Positions 22,800 to 31,764 of a DNA stretch of 64,000 bases are shown one piece after another. The DNA is from an uncultured Roseicyclus sp. (lineage in GTDB: Bacteria; Pseudomonadota; Alphaproteobacteria; Rhodobacterales; Rhodobacteraceae). The first letter of the stretch is position 1, and every line of letters starts with the position of its first letter. The DNA is taken from NCBI GenBank assembly GCA_947491935.1, contig CANLLF010000001.1, positions 186,001 through 250,000 of the forward strand. Direction: 5' to 3'. Under the pieces are notes generated by a model. The model worked only from the letters and a program-made list of their open reading frames with translations. It did no database searches and was not told the origin of the DNA. The position numbers and the translations under genes are program-made.

Positions 22800-23622
22800 C
22801 TGCCCTGCCCTCCCTCAGCATTGCATCAATCTCGTCTCCCCGCGCACTGGCCTTGAGCGGTGTGAAATCCCCGCGCAGCACGCCGGCCATCCCGTCCCGG
22901 ATCGCCGCATGGGTCAGCCGCGCCACCTGGCTTCCCAGCGACACACGGCGCACACCCATCCCGGCCAACTCCTCCAGCGACAAGTCCTGCAACGGGCCAA
23001 CGCTCAGCGCATTGACCGGCGCGTTAACCGCCGCCAGCACCTGTTGCAGTTCCGCCCGGCCCGGCGGCACCGGCAGGTACAGGCAATCCGCCCCAGCCGC
23101 CTCGAAGGCCTGCAACCGGCGGATGCCCTCCGCCAGATCGTAAACCCGGTTCATCACCCCATCGGCCCGCGCGGTCAGCACGAAAGGCCGCCCAAGCGTC
23201 CGCGCCGCCGCCACGCCCGCGCGCACTTTTTCCAGCGCCAGATCAAAGTCATAGGCCGCCACGCCCCCGTCGAACGACATGTCCTCGATCCCGCAGCCCG
23301 AAAGGTCCGCTTCCGCGGCCAGCCGCACGGTCTCCGCCACATCTTCCGGCGCGTCGCCGAACCCGTTCTCGAAATCGCCCGAGACCGGCAGGTTTGTGGC
23401 CGCCACGATGTCCTGTGCATGGGCCAGCGCCTCATCCCGCGTCACGCCCCCCATATCGGGCCGCCCCAGCGTGAAGGCATGGGCGGCCGACGATGTGGCC
23501 AGCGCCACCGCCCCCATCGCCGCCATCATCCGGGCCGAGCCCATATCCCAGGGGTTGGGCATCACGAAACACCCCGATTGATGCAGGTCCATAAAGGCCT
23601 GATGCCGCGCCGCCATGTTCAT
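22792..23622 (-). CDS. Isocitrate lyase / phosphoenolpyruvate mutase superfamily protein
   Basis: The 276-residue TIM-barrel protein has the family landmarks: NPWDMGSARMM near the start, VSGDFENGFGDAPEDV (the Mg-binding region), GCGIEDMSFDG, and LTARADGVMN. It lacks the KKCGH motif of true isocitrate lyases, so it belongs to the broad PEPM/lyase group cleaving or forming C-C bonds next to a carboxylate, with oxaloacetate- or methylisocitrate-like substrates. It is cytoplasmic. It overlaps both neighbours (8 nt and 4 nt), which indicates translational coupling in the one-carbon operon. Confidence 0.85.
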   Translation of the reverse strand: MNMAARHQAFMDLHQSGCFVMPNPWDMGSARMMAAMGAVALATSSAAHAFTLGRPDMGGVTRDEALAHAQDIVAATNLPVSGDFENGFGDAPEDVAETVRLAAEADLSGCGIEDMSFDGGVAAYDFDLALEKVRAGVAAARTLGRPFVLTARADGVMNRVYDLAEGIRRLQAFEAAGADCLYLPVPPGRAELQQVLAAVNAPVNALSVGPLQDLSLEELAGMGVRRVSLGSQVARLTHAAIRDGMAGVLRGDFTPLKASARGDEIDAMLREGRADG

Positions 23623-24038
23623 GTCAGCCTCCTGAGTGCAGAACGCACGATGATCTTGTGGGGGATCAGGACGACGGCGAGATAGAGCCGCCCGGTCCAG
23701 TGATTGAACCAGATCCGCGTGGTCAGCGATGCGGTCCGGTCCTCAAGGCGGGTTTCCAGCGTGAAAGTCAGGTGCCGATCTTCCAGGCCAAGCTCATAGG
23801 CCTCGGGCGTCTCGGTCACGACGGGCAGGTCCGCCATGCCGCGGCCCATCGTGGGGGTTGCCAAACCGAAAATGCCGACAATCCGGTTGCGCAAATTCAT
23901 CGCCCCCTGCACCCAGGGCGGCATCGTACCAAGCGCTACCTCGTAGGCGGCGCGGGCGGTCGTCAGGTCGGGCCGTGCCTCGGCCCGGTGCGTGTCCGAC
24001 CAATCGGGCGGCCGCAAAGGGCGTTTCAGCCCGCTCAT
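23619..24038 (-). CDS. DUF2867 family protein
   Basis: Small protein of 139 aa with the DUF2867 pattern: PPWVQGAMNLRNRIVGIFGL near the middle and a C-terminal TTRIWFNHWTGRLYLAVVLIPHKIIV strand-rich region. The family has a START-like look and occurs next to oxidoreductases, but its biochemical role is unknown. The stop and start overlap neighbours by 4 nt each, so it is part of the operon. Its possible role is ligand binding for the flanking enzymes, which is inference. Confidence 0.8.
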   Translation of the reverse strand: MSGLKRPLRPPDWSDTHRAEARPDLTTARAAYEVALGTMPPWVQGAMNLRNRIVGIFGLATPTMGRGMADLPVVTETPEAYELGLEDRHLTFTLETRLEDRTASLTTRIWFNHWTGRLYLAVVLIPHKIIVRSALRRLT

Positions 24039-24910
24039 CTTTCCAACCTCCGCGCGATTTCCGCGATATGCGCCGGGCCCACCTCACAGCAGCCGCCAAC
24101 AATCGTGGCGCCCTGATCCACCCAGCCCATCACATGATCGGCGTAGATCTCCGGCCCCATATCGCGCCGCGCCTTGAGGGCATCGACCGTCGGGGCCTCG
24201 CCCAGAAACGCCTTGGTGATCTGCGTGAAGCCGTTGGCATAGGCCCCAAACGGCACACCGCCCGCGCCCAACACCTGCAACGCCGCCGGCATCGCCTCGG
24301 GCGCGGAGCAATTGGCCAGCAGCGCCTCCGCCCCGCCTGCCACGGCCGCCGCGTCGGCCAACGGCTCCCCCGACCGCAGGCGGCTGCCGTCCTCGTCATC
24401 GACGGTGAAGGCCAGCCAGACCGGGATGCCATGGCCCGACGCGCCTTCCAGAACCGCAATCGTATGGGCGACTGACGCGACGGTCTCCGCAATCAGCAGG
24501 TCACAGCGCGGCGCGATCAGCCTGGCAATCTCAGCATAAAGCGCCACCGCCGCGATATGATCGGGATGCACATCGGGTTGATACGATGCCCCCAGCGGCC
24601 CGATGGCCCCGGCGATCCGGCCCGACCCATGGGCGTCCCGCGCGCCCTCGGCCTGATCCAGCGCCAGCCCATGGAGCGCCTCGAACTGGTCCTCCAATCC
24701 TTCGCGCACCAGCCGGTCGCGGTGGATCGCATAGGTGTTGGCCGTCGCAATCTCGGCCCCTGCGGTGAAGAAATCCGCGTGCACATCCCGCACCAGATGC
24801 GGCTCGTGCCGCATCACATCCGTCGACCAAAGCGGCGTCGGCGGCGCATCGGACCGCGCGATAAGCTCCTGGCCCATCCCACCGTCCAGAAGCGTCACGC
24901 CGTTGATCAT
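24035..24910 (-). CDS. Homocysteine S-methyltransferase family protein
   Basis: The ATG at 24910 overlaps the upstream stop (ATGA) and begins MINGVTLLDGGMGQEL, the usual N-terminus of the family (291 aa). Zinc ligands are visible: Cys in LLANCSAPEAM and the CysCys pair in GGCCEVGP. ATANTYAIHR is the substrate-loop region. The enzyme would move a methyl group from a methylated amine or S-methyl compound to homocysteine (BHMT/MmuM-like). Its place beside an MttB-like protein and a GcvT-fused dehydrogenase makes a demethylation pathway feeding methionine or folate plausible. Confidence 0.88.
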   Translation of the reverse strand: MINGVTLLDGGMGQELIARSDAPPTPLWSTDVMRHEPHLVRDVHADFFTAGAEIATANTYAIHRDRLVREGLEDQFEALHGLALDQAEGARDAHGSGRIAGAIGPLGASYQPDVHPDHIAAVALYAEIARLIAPRCDLLIAETVASVAHTIAVLEGASGHGIPVWLAFTVDDEDGSRLRSGEPLADAAAVAGGAEALLANCSAPEAMPAALQVLGAGGVPFGAYANGFTQITKAFLGEAPTVDALKARRDMGPEIYADHVMGWVDQGATIVGGCCEVGPAHIAEIARRLER

Positions 24911-27357
24911 GCGCGGATCCGTTCGTTCTGCGGATCCCAGATCGGCCCGTCGCCCTGCACCACGGCCTTGCACCTCTCGCCGTAGATATTGACGTCAAGC
25001 TCCGTGCCCGGCTCCGCCAGATCGGCGCGCACCATGGCCAACGCCACGGAATGGCCCACCCGGTAGCCCCAGGCCCCGCTTGTGGTTTCCCCCACCACGT
25101 CCCCGCCATGGGTGATCGTCGACATGTAGGGCGCATCCGCCTCCCGCGCATCGACGTTCAGCACCACGAAGCGTTTCTTCACGCCGCTCTGCTTTTCCGA
25201 CAAAAGCGCCGCTTTGCCGGGGAAATCCTGCGGCTTGTCGAACTTGATGAACCGCTCCATCCCGCCTTCCAACAAGGTGTAATCGGTGCTGAGGTCGCCC
25301 TTCCACGCGCGATAGCCTTTCTCGATCCTCAGCGCGTTGAGCGCGAACATGCCGAACGGCGTGGCCCCGGCCCCGATCACGGCCTCATAGATCGTAGGCA
25401 TATCCTCATTGGCCGCGTGGATCTCCCAGCCCAACTCCCCCGCGAACGAAACGCGCGCTAGGAACGCGGCCTGCCCCGCCACATTCGCCTTCTGGTGGCT
25501 CAGCCAACCCAGCGAGAGGTCCGCATCCGTGCCGATGGCCTCGAACAGCTCCCGCGCCTTCGGGCCGGTCACGATCAGGGTCGAGAATTCCGTCGTATGA
25601 TCCGTCAGGCTCACCCCCTCAGGCAACCCGTCGCGCCACAGCACCTCGTAGTCATGCCATTGCGCGGGTGCGGCCGTGATCAGGGTGAAGTGATCCTCCT
25701 CATGCCGGATCAGCGACATCTCGGTCAGGATCCGCCCACGCTGATCCGGGAAATAGCCCAGATTCATACGGCCCACCTTGGGCAAGCCCCCCGCGATCCG
25801 GCCCCGCAGCCACTCCGCCGCCCCCTCGCCGCTCAGGTTGAAGCGCGAGAACCCCGGCAGGTCGAGTACCCCCACATTGTCACGCACCGCCTCACATTCC
25901 TCGCGCACGCGCGGCTCCCACGGCCCGGTCCGGTCCCACGTCTCCGTCGCCTCGATGGAGGTATCGTCGCCCTCCTTGGCGAACCAATTGGCCCGCTCCC
26001 AACCGCCATAGGCACCCATCTGGCCCCCCGCCGCGACGACCTTGTCGTGAACCGGCGACAGCTTCCTGTCGCGCCCCGCGGGCCAGGATTTCCACGGGAA
26101 ATGCATCCCGTATTCGTGCCCATAGGTCTCCAGCGCCTTGTCCAGGCAATAGCCATGGTCGGCGTAATCGGTGTAACGGCGCGGATCGACGGCCCACATG
26201 TCCCACTCCGTCTGGCCATGCATGATCCATTCCGAAAGCACCTTGCCCGCGCCGCCCCCCTGCACGATCCCGAAGGTGAAGGAATGCGCCTCGAACGCGT
26301 TCTCAACCCCCGGCATCGGCCCGATCATCGGCAAGCCATCGGGGGCGTAAGGAATGGGCCCGTTGATATTGCGCCCCACGCCACCCTCGCCCAGCAGCGG
26401 CACACGCGCCATCGCGTCCTCAATATACCATTCGAGCCGGTCCAGATCGTCGGGATACAGTTGGAATGAGAAATCCTCCGGCATCGGATCGTCGGGCGTC
26501 ACCCAATGGGCCTTGCAGTTCCGCTCATAGGGGCCGAGGTTCAGCCCATTCTTGTCCTGACGCAGGTAATAAGAGCTATCCACATCTCGGATCAGCGGCA
26601 GCTTCTTGCCATTGGCCTCCGTCCAGTCCTTCACCGCCGGAATTTCCTCGGTCAGGAAATACTGGTGGCTCATCACCACCATCGGCACCGTCCGTCCGCC
26701 ATGGGGCTTGAACCACTCCCCCACCCGCTGCGCGTAATAGCCCGCGGCATTCACCACGTACTCGCAACGGATCTCTCCCTTCTCGGTCTCCACGATCCAT
26801 TCGCCATTCTCCCGCCGCACCCCGGTCGCGGGTGTGAACCGGTGGATCTGCGCCCCCAGATCCCGCGCGCCCTTGGCCAGCGCCTGGGTCAGCTGCGCCG
26901 GGTCGATATCGCCATCATAGGGATCATAGAGAATGCCACTCAGATCGTGGGTCTCAAGGAACGGATACATCTCCTTGGCCTCGTCATTCGACAGCATGGC
27001 CATATCGATGCCCTGATACTGCGCCATCCCCAGCACACGCTGGAATTCCTGCGCCCGCTGGCGCGTATGCCCCAGCCGCAACGACCCGGTCACGTGGTAA
27101 TTCATCGGATAGTCGACGTCCTCGGCCAGCGTCCGGTACATCTCCAGCGAATAACGCTGCATGTTCAGCACCGCCCAGGACGTCGAGAAATTCGGGCAAT
27201 TCCCCGCCGCGTGCCACGTGCTGCCCGCCGTCAGCTCGTTCTTCTCCAGCAGCACGCAATCGCTCCAGCCCCCCTTGGCCAGATGATACAAAGCCGAGGT
27301 GCCAACCACCCCGCCCCCGATGATAACAACCCGTGCAGCGCTCGGCAGATCAGCCAT
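24907..27357 (-). CDS. FAD-dependent dehydrogenase fused to GcvT domain (dimethylglycine/sarcosine dehydrogenase family)
   Basis: The ATG at 27357 (MADLPSAARVV) gives 816 aa. The N-terminal half is a DAO-type flavoprotein: VVIIGGGVVGTSALYHLAKGG and GSTWHAAG, whose His matches the position used for covalent FAD attachment in mammalian DMGDH. The C-terminal part (from about 430) is a GcvT aminomethyltransferase with tetrahydrofolate-binding features (GYFPDQRGRILTEMS, GELGWEIHAANEDM, KGYRAWKGDLSTDYTLLEGG). Such enzymes oxidise N-methyl groups and transfer the carbon to tetrahydrofolate. It is the first gene of the operon, 194 nt from the divergent LysR gene. Confidence 0.93.
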   Translation of the reverse strand: MADLPSAARVVIIGGGVVGTSALYHLAKGGWSDCVLLEKNELTAGSTWHAAGNCPNFSTSWAVLNMQRYSLEMYRTLAEDVDYPMNYHVTGSLRLGHTRQRAQEFQRVLGMAQYQGIDMAMLSNDEAKEMYPFLETHDLSGILYDPYDGDIDPAQLTQALAKGARDLGAQIHRFTPATGVRRENGEWIVETEKGEIRCEYVVNAAGYYAQRVGEWFKPHGGRTVPMVVMSHQYFLTEEIPAVKDWTEANGKKLPLIRDVDSSYYLRQDKNGLNLGPYERNCKAHWVTPDDPMPEDFSFQLYPDDLDRLEWYIEDAMARVPLLGEGGVGRNINGPIPYAPDGLPMIGPMPGVENAFEAHSFTFGIVQGGGAGKVLSEWIMHGQTEWDMWAVDPRRYTDYADHGYCLDKALETYGHEYGMHFPWKSWPAGRDRKLSPVHDKVVAAGGQMGAYGGWERANWFAKEGDDTSIEATETWDRTGPWEPRVREECEAVRDNVGVLDLPGFSRFNLSGEGAAEWLRGRIAGGLPKVGRMNLGYFPDQRGRILTEMSLIRHEEDHFTLITAAPAQWHDYEVLWRDGLPEGVSLTDHTTEFSTLIVTGPKARELFEAIGTDADLSLGWLSHQKANVAGQAAFLARVSFAGELGWEIHAANEDMPTIYEAVIGAGATPFGMFALNALRIEKGYRAWKGDLSTDYTLLEGGMERFIKFDKPQDFPGKAALLSEKQSGVKKRFVVLNVDAREADAPYMSTITHGGDVVGETTSGAWGYRVGHSVALAMVRADLAEPGTELDVNIYGERCKAVVQGDGPIWDPQNERIRA

Positions 27358-27460
27358 GAAAGTCTCCCCTGACGGCGGCCACGGCGGGCGCCGGATACGT
27401 CTGTTGCGCGCGAGTATCCTCCCGAAAACTCGGAACTTCAATTCGCCCCACGCATCTGTT

Positions 27461-27481
27461 TTAATCGTAAAAACCGATTAA
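27461..27481. promoter_or_regulatory. LysR-type operator between the one-carbon operon and its LysR gene
   Basis: A perfect 7-bp inverted repeat, TTAATCG-N7-CGATTAA, is present. It contains the T-N11-A spacing typical of LysR-family binding sites (T27465, A27477). It lies 104 nt upstream of the dehydrogenase start and 70 nt upstream of the LysR start, the usual place for a divergent-promoter control site. Confidence 0.75.
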
Positions 27482-27487
27482 CGCCCT

Positions 27488-27519
27488 GCCCTCTTTGTTC
27501 TCCGAACATGCCGGGGGCT
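27488..27519. repeat. Dispersed intergenic repeat, copy 2
   Basis: CCTCTTTGTTCTCCGAACAT followed by GCCGGGGGC, a diverged copy of the element at 21126. Right after it comes GGGGGC-TGG-CCCCC (27521-27534), a short GC hairpin followed by AAAAA, in the LysR leader. Confidence 0.5.
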
Positions 27520-27550
27520 TGGGGGCTGGCCCCCAAAAAGGCGCCGCAAG

Positions 27551-28396
27551 ATGCAGATCGACCAAGTCGAAACTTTCCTCGACCTTCTGGACACCCGCAG
27601 CTTCAACCGCACGGCGGATCGACTGGACGTGACGCAATCCACGATTTCGGGCCGGGTGAAGGCGCTGGAAAAGGCCCTGGGCGAGCGCCTCTTCGAACGC
27701 TCCCGCGCGGGCACGCAACCCACCACCGCCGCGCTCAGGTTCGAAACCCATGCCCGCGTGTTGCGCCGCGCCTGGGCCGATGCGCAGGCCGACGTCAAAC
27801 CCTATGGCGCGGCGGTCATGCTGCGGATCGGCATCCAGCACGATCTGCTGGACAATCATGTTGCCGATTGGCTGACCGCGCTCCGCACCGCCCTGCCGGA
27901 TTGCGGCTTCTACGTCGATGGCGACTATTCCCGCCAGATGTGCCGCGACCTGGAGAACGGCGCGCTCGATCTCGGCGTGGTCTTCACCCCCCGCCCCTCC
28001 CCCGACCTCTACTTTGAGAGCATGGGCGAGATCCCCTACCGCATGGTCTCCGCCACCGCCCGCACGCTGGCCGAGGTCAGGGCGCCTGACTATATCCTGC
28101 CCAACTATGCCCCCGCCTTCGCCCAGACCCATGCAAGCCTCCTGCCTGGTCTTTCCGAAGGCACCGTGTCCTCGGGCCAGGCCGCCGCCGTCCGCGGCCT
28201 GCTCATCGCGCTGCAGGGCACCACCTATCTGCCGTCCGAAATGGCCGACACGCTCATTACCGAAGGCATTGCCCGCCCAGTTGACGGCGCCCCGGTGATC
28301 GGCCAGCCGGTCTTCACGGCGATGCACCTCAGGAACCGGCACCGGGCCGGGTATCGACGGATGGCAAAGGTCCTGCGCGGGCGTCTGGCGGGGTGA
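27551..28396 (+). CDS. LysR family transcriptional regulator
   Basis: The 281-residue product has an N-terminal winged HTH (FLDLLDTRSFNRTADRLDVTQSTISGRVKALEKALGERLF, about residues 9-48) and a periplasmic-binding-like effector domain (about 90-281). It is divergent from the dehydrogenase operon across a gap holding a T-N11-A palindrome, so it likely controls that operon and itself. The inducer would be an intermediate of the methylated-amine pathway. The effector domain is slightly short compared with typical 290-310 residue members, but nothing looks truncated. Confidence 0.92.
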   Translation: MQIDQVETFLDLLDTRSFNRTADRLDVTQSTISGRVKALEKALGERLFERSRAGTQPTTAALRFETHARVLRRAWADAQADVKPYGAAVMLRIGIQHDLLDNHVADWLTALRTALPDCGFYVDGDYSRQMCRDLENGALDLGVVFTPRPSPDLYFESMGEIPYRMVSATARTLAEVRAPDYILPNYAPAFAQTHASLLPGLSEGTVSSGQAAAVRGLLIALQGTTYLPSEMADTLITEGIARPVDGAPVIGQPVFTAMHLRNRHRAGYRRMAKVLRGRLAG

Positions 28397-28433
28397 GATA
28401 GCGGGCTCAGCCCTGGCGTCCGCGGGCCTGCAA

Positions 28434-28483
28434 CCGGCGATCCCAACCTCTGGGCGGAGCCCCCAGACCACCCCAATCGCCGG
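28434..28483. terminator. Two-tier hairpin between convergent LysR and GNAT genes
   Basis: An outer 8-bp perfect stem (CCGGCGAT at 28434 with ATCGCCGG at 28476) encloses an inner 6-bp stem (TCTGGG / CCCAGA, 28449-28467). It fills the 93-bp gap between converging genes, so it probably ends or protects both messages. Confidence 0.5.
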
Positions 28484-28489
28484 ACCGGC

Positions 28490-29011
28490 TCACCGGCGTT
28501 CCATCGCGTGAACCCACACCTCCGCCTCCGGCTCGTGCGGGGCTCGCGTTCCGTCCGTTGTGGCCCCAAGCCTCTTCGCCACCGCCTGTGACCGCACATT
28601 GTCAACGTCGATGTAGCTCGACAGCCTGTCCAACCCCAGATCCTCACGGGCCCATGCCTTCACGGCCATCGCGGCCTCCGTGGCATAACCTTTCCCCTCC
28701 GCACCTTCGAACAGATGCCATGCCAGCTCGATATCGGGCCAGTTGGAATGCTTGATCAGGCCCACCCGGCCCACCGGATGTCCGGTTTGCGTCTCGACCA
28801 AGATGAAGAAGCCGAAGCCGTGCCACTGCCAGTGCCCGATGCCCGCCAGAAACCCGAACCAGGCCTGCTCCGCCGTAATCGTCTCGCCCTGCGCTGCCAT
28901 CGACGGGGCAGAGGTCATGAACCGGGTGAAGGCCGACAGATCATCCCGTTCGGGTCCCCGCAAAATCAACCGCCCGGTCGTCAGCGTGGGTGCTGTGGTG
29001 AGATCGTTCAT
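28490..29011 (-). CDS. GNAT family N-acetyltransferase
   Basis: The ATG at 29011 has GGAAAGG upstream and gives 173 aa. The product has the RimJ-like GNAT pattern: LTTGRLILRGPERDD at the start, a central HPVGRVGLI strand, the acetyl-CoA loop region FEGAEGKGYATEAA, and VDNVRSQAVAKRLGA. It would transfer an acetyl group to a protein N-terminus, antibiotic or small amine; the substrate is not predictable. It is a single gene, convergent with LysR. Confidence 0.88.
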   Translation of the reverse strand: MNDLTTAPTLTTGRLILRGPERDDLSAFTRFMTSAPSMAAQGETITAEQAWFGFLAGIGHWQWHGFGFFILVETQTGHPVGRVGLIKHSNWPDIELAWHLFEGAEGKGYATEAAMAVKAWAREDLGLDRLSSYIDVDNVRSQAVAKRLGATTDGTRAPHEPEAEVWVHAMERR

Positions 29012-29175
29012 CGGATGCCTTTCCGGTCGCGGATATCGGGTCCGACCACATTCAGTATAGCGATCGTCCGCCACGTCGCATCAATCCGCTCCGTCGCGGC
29101 CTTGATCCCCTTCTGGGGTGGGCCATTGCGCTCCTGGCCACCGTCCCACCAGGTCCTCAAACCGTTCAACATCCC

Positions 29176-29568
29176 TCAGGGCCGGACATCACCGATCAGC
29201 ACATCGAACTGCTGACCGACTGTCGCGGGCGAGATCTGCCAGCGGTTGGGATCATCGAATTCGAACTTCTGCTCAAACGCCGCGTCGCTTTGGCGCAAAA
29301 TGGAATGGGCGGCGATCCAGGCCTTGTCGCCCTCGATCCGCATGGTGTCGCGCTGGCGCAAGTGCAACGCCCCCAGATGCTTGCCGATTTTGCGTAGGGT
29401 GAATTCCTGCAATTCCCTGCCATGAAATAAGAAACCGGACGCGTCGTAGGTCACGCCGTCCTGCGTCCTGAACGTATACCCCACATAGTCCCATGCACTG
29501 CTCTGTTCCCGCGCCGACCGGAGCAGGGTTTGCCCGATATCCTGGGTAATCTCATCCAATACTGACAT
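29176..29568 (-). CDS. Small protein of unknown function, 130 aa
   Basis: The ATG at 29568 (MSVLDEITQD) follows a clear AAGGAG site. The protein is soluble, with alternating strands (DYVGYTFRTQDGVTYDASGF, RDTMRIEGDKAWIAAHSI) that could form an NTF2-like or lipocalin-like fold; I do not recognise a family. It lies on the same strand as the GNAT gene with a 164-nt gap. Nothing nearby indicates a role. Confidence 0.65.
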   Translation of the reverse strand: MSVLDEITQDIGQTLLRSAREQSSAWDYVGYTFRTQDGVTYDASGFLFHGRELQEFTLRKIGKHLGALHLRQRDTMRIEGDKAWIAAHSILRQSDAAFEQKFEFDDPNRWQISPATVGQQFDVLIGDVRP

Positions 29569-29972
29569 GTCTTCTCCTTGAGCCGTTCGTTCAAATGGGG
29601 CGGTGCCGGGGTCGGTTCGCGCGACGCACATTACAGCGTAGCATCCACCAGTGTTGTACCGATCCCACGGTCATGTCGCGCTCGAACCCGCAAATCGTTG
29701 CGCTGCAACCTGCCTCCACCATGGTCGACGTCCGGAACACGGAATTTCCGGACTTGTGCAGACGCAGCTATTCCTGAAGCAGAAAAACCTCGCATCCGCG
29801 GCATGGTTGTTGCTGCTTTGCCGCTCACGTTGCCGAAGCGGTCATTGAACCCCGCCACCAGACACCGAATCCAGACCGCCCTTTCGCTGCAGTCGGTTTC
29901 GACAATCGAGACGCGGACAAACCAGCGGTACTGGAAGCAAGGGATAACGTCTGGTTCAATCAGTGATTGCGC
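29569..29972. other. 404-bp gap without a supportable gene
   Basis: Base composition is visibly less GC-rich than upstream. Open frames here are short, lack ribosome sites and have no coherent protein features. I see no RNA gene. It marks the left edge of a lower-GC segment that carries the EamA genes. Confidence 0.5.
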
Positions 29973-30887
29973 TCACGCTTCAGCCCGCACCGGCAAACTG
30001 ACGAATATGAGTCCTGCCAACACGAGGATCAATCCGAGAGCGACAACTGGTTGGAAACCCTCACCGAGAAAGACAGCGGCCAATCCGATTGCCGCAATCG
30101 GATTGAGCGTCACGAAGATGGCGACCCTGGTTGGGGTCGTGCGTTGCAACGCCCAAATCCAGAGAAAGAAACCGATGCCGCCGCCGAGCGTGCCAAGAAA
30201 AAGAACCGCCAAGAGACCACTGGCCGATAGATCGGGCAGACCATCTACGGCGGTTGTGAAGGCTGCGAAGGGCAGCAAGACCATCGCGCCCGCCGCCATC
30301 GAGAGTGTCGTAAACGCCACTGAGTTATTGCGTTGCAGATAAGGCCGCGACAGGACGTTGTAAACTGCCCCACAGAGCGACGTCCCGAGCATAAGAACTG
30401 AGCCAATCCCCAGATGGAAACCGGCCATGCCGGTGTAGGAAGATGGTGACGCGACAGCGATTGCCACACCAGCAAACGCCAGACCTGTTCCGACAAGTTT
30501 GTTTCGGGTCAATTCTTCGGTTCCGATGACCGCAGCGATGACAAGCGTGAGGATCGGCATGGTTGCCAGAATGATGGCTCCGATGGAGGCTGGTATGAAC
30601 AGCAGCGACTGACTGAACAGCCACGGGAAGGCACCGAAGAAAAGCGCGCCGAGAGCGAGCGTTGCCGGTATGTCCCTACGCGCGACCCGAACATTTTTCG
30701 TTAGCACCGCGACGCCTGCGATACAGGCCGCACCAATCGCAAATCTGAGGAATGCCAGCATCACTGCTCCAGTCTCGCCGACGACAAACCGCGTTGCGAC
30801 CACTGACGCACCAAAGAAAATCGCAGCCGACATAGCAGCGGCCACTGGTGCTCCTGAATTGGTTCGAGACTCTACATCCACCTGCAC
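29973..30887 (-). CDS. EamA/DMT family membrane exporter
   Basis: The 304-residue product has about ten hydrophobic helices in two EamA repeats: AAAMSAAIFFGASVVATRF in the first, and GTSLCGAVYNVLSRPYLQR leading to LNPIAAIGLAAVFLGEGFQ in the second, the latter a hallmark of the drug/metabolite transporter superfamily. These proteins move amino acids, nucleosides or other metabolites out of the cell; the substrate is unknown. Codon use is less GC-biased than that of neighbouring operons. It follows a second EamA gene by 25 nt, so the two are probably co-transcribed. Confidence 0.9.
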   Translation of the reverse strand: MQVDVESRTNSGAPVAAAMSAAIFFGASVVATRFVVGETGAVMLAFLRFAIGAACIAGVAVLTKNVRVARRDIPATLALGALFFGAFPWLFSQSLLFIPASIGAIILATMPILTLVIAAVIGTEELTRNKLVGTGLAFAGVAIAVASPSSYTGMAGFHLGIGSVLMLGTSLCGAVYNVLSRPYLQRNNSVAFTTLSMAAGAMVLLPFAAFTTAVDGLPDLSASGLLAVLFLGTLGGGIGFFLWIWALQRTTPTRVAIFVTLNPIAAIGLAAVFLGEGFQPVVALGLILVLAGLIFVSLPVRAEA

Positions 30888-30912
30888 CTAACTCACTTTC
30901 CTGTTTCCGTGG

Positions 30913-31764
30913 TCACAAACCACCGTGTTTCTCCTGCCGATAATCTATCGCCGCGTGCCACAAGACCGCCAACAAAATGACAGCCCCACCAAGAACTGCG
31001 GTCATTGGCGGCAACTCACTTAAGAAGATCCATGCAAGGAGCGTTGCACAGGGGATTTCAACCGTTCCCAACAGCGCCGATTGCGCTGACGGGATGAGGC
31101 GCGTGCCTTCCGTCCAGAGGATCACGGCACCGGCAAAAGCCGCGCGGAACATGACCAGCAGAAAAGCATCGCTCGCCGACACATCGAGAGGCGCGCCCAT
31201 CACCGCGCCGACGACAAAGAGCTGTAAGGCAGACGCACCGCCCGCCCAGACGACGGGCACATCGGCGAACTTTCGGATCAGAACGATGTAAGCCGCGTTG
31301 CTGAACGTCATCGCGACAGCCAGCAGGTCGCCCATCAAGTTGCCGGTGCCCAAGCCGCCTGACACGATGACTGTGACACCCGCCAGTGAAAGAGCACCCG
31401 CAATCAAGGTGCGGCCCTTAGCGGTTTCACGCATGACCAGCCATGCCAGGCCAGCGGCAAAGAATGGGGCAGTGGCGTAGATCACCGCGACATTCGCAAC
31501 GTATGTGAGTTTGAACGCATAGATGAACGCGATGCTGGCCACACTGCCGACGCTGGCAAGCAGCCATCCACGCAGACCAAGCCGGAACGCCTGCCCCCGT
31601 GGCACCGCCCCCCGGCGCTGCTCGACATAGGCAAGGACGGCCAGCCCACCGATCAGACCCCGCCAACAGGCGATGGTCCACCCATCCGCGTCGATCATCT
31701 TTGTCAGGACGCCCGACATGCTGAAAACGACCGCTGAGAGCGCTACGAGGGCAATCCCTTTCAT
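30913..31764 (-). CDS. EamA/DMT family membrane exporter
   Basis: I place the start at the ATG at 31764 (MKGIALVALSAVVFSMSGVL), which begins directly with the first helix; a TTG at 31821 would add a charged 19-residue leader. The product is 283 aa with about ten helices and the C-terminal EamA phrase IPCATLLAWIFLSELPPMTAVLGG. The reading frame is intact. It is transcribed away from the WYL regulator at 31881, which may control it. The two EamA proteins are distinct in sequence, so this is not a recent tandem duplication. Confidence 0.88.
   Translation of the reverse strand: MKGIALVALSAVVFSMSGVLTKMIDADGWTIACWRGLIGGLAVLAYVEQRRGAVPRGQAFRLGLRGWLLASVGSVASIAFIYAFKLTYVANVAVIYATAPFFAAGLAWLVMRETAKGRTLIAGALSLAGVTVIVSGGLGTGNLMGDLLAVAMTFSNAAYIVLIRKFADVPVVWAGGASALQLFVVGAVMGAPLDVSASDAFLLVMFRAAFAGAVILWTEGTRLIPSAQSALLGTVEIPCATLLAWIFLSELPPMTAVLGGAVILLAVLWHAAIDYRQEKHGGL

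Noticed and set aside
29578-30342. Plus-strand frame of 254 codons at the edge of the EamA region
   Set aside because: Half of it is antisense to an EamA gene with clear membrane helices, and the other half has no protein features or ribosome site.
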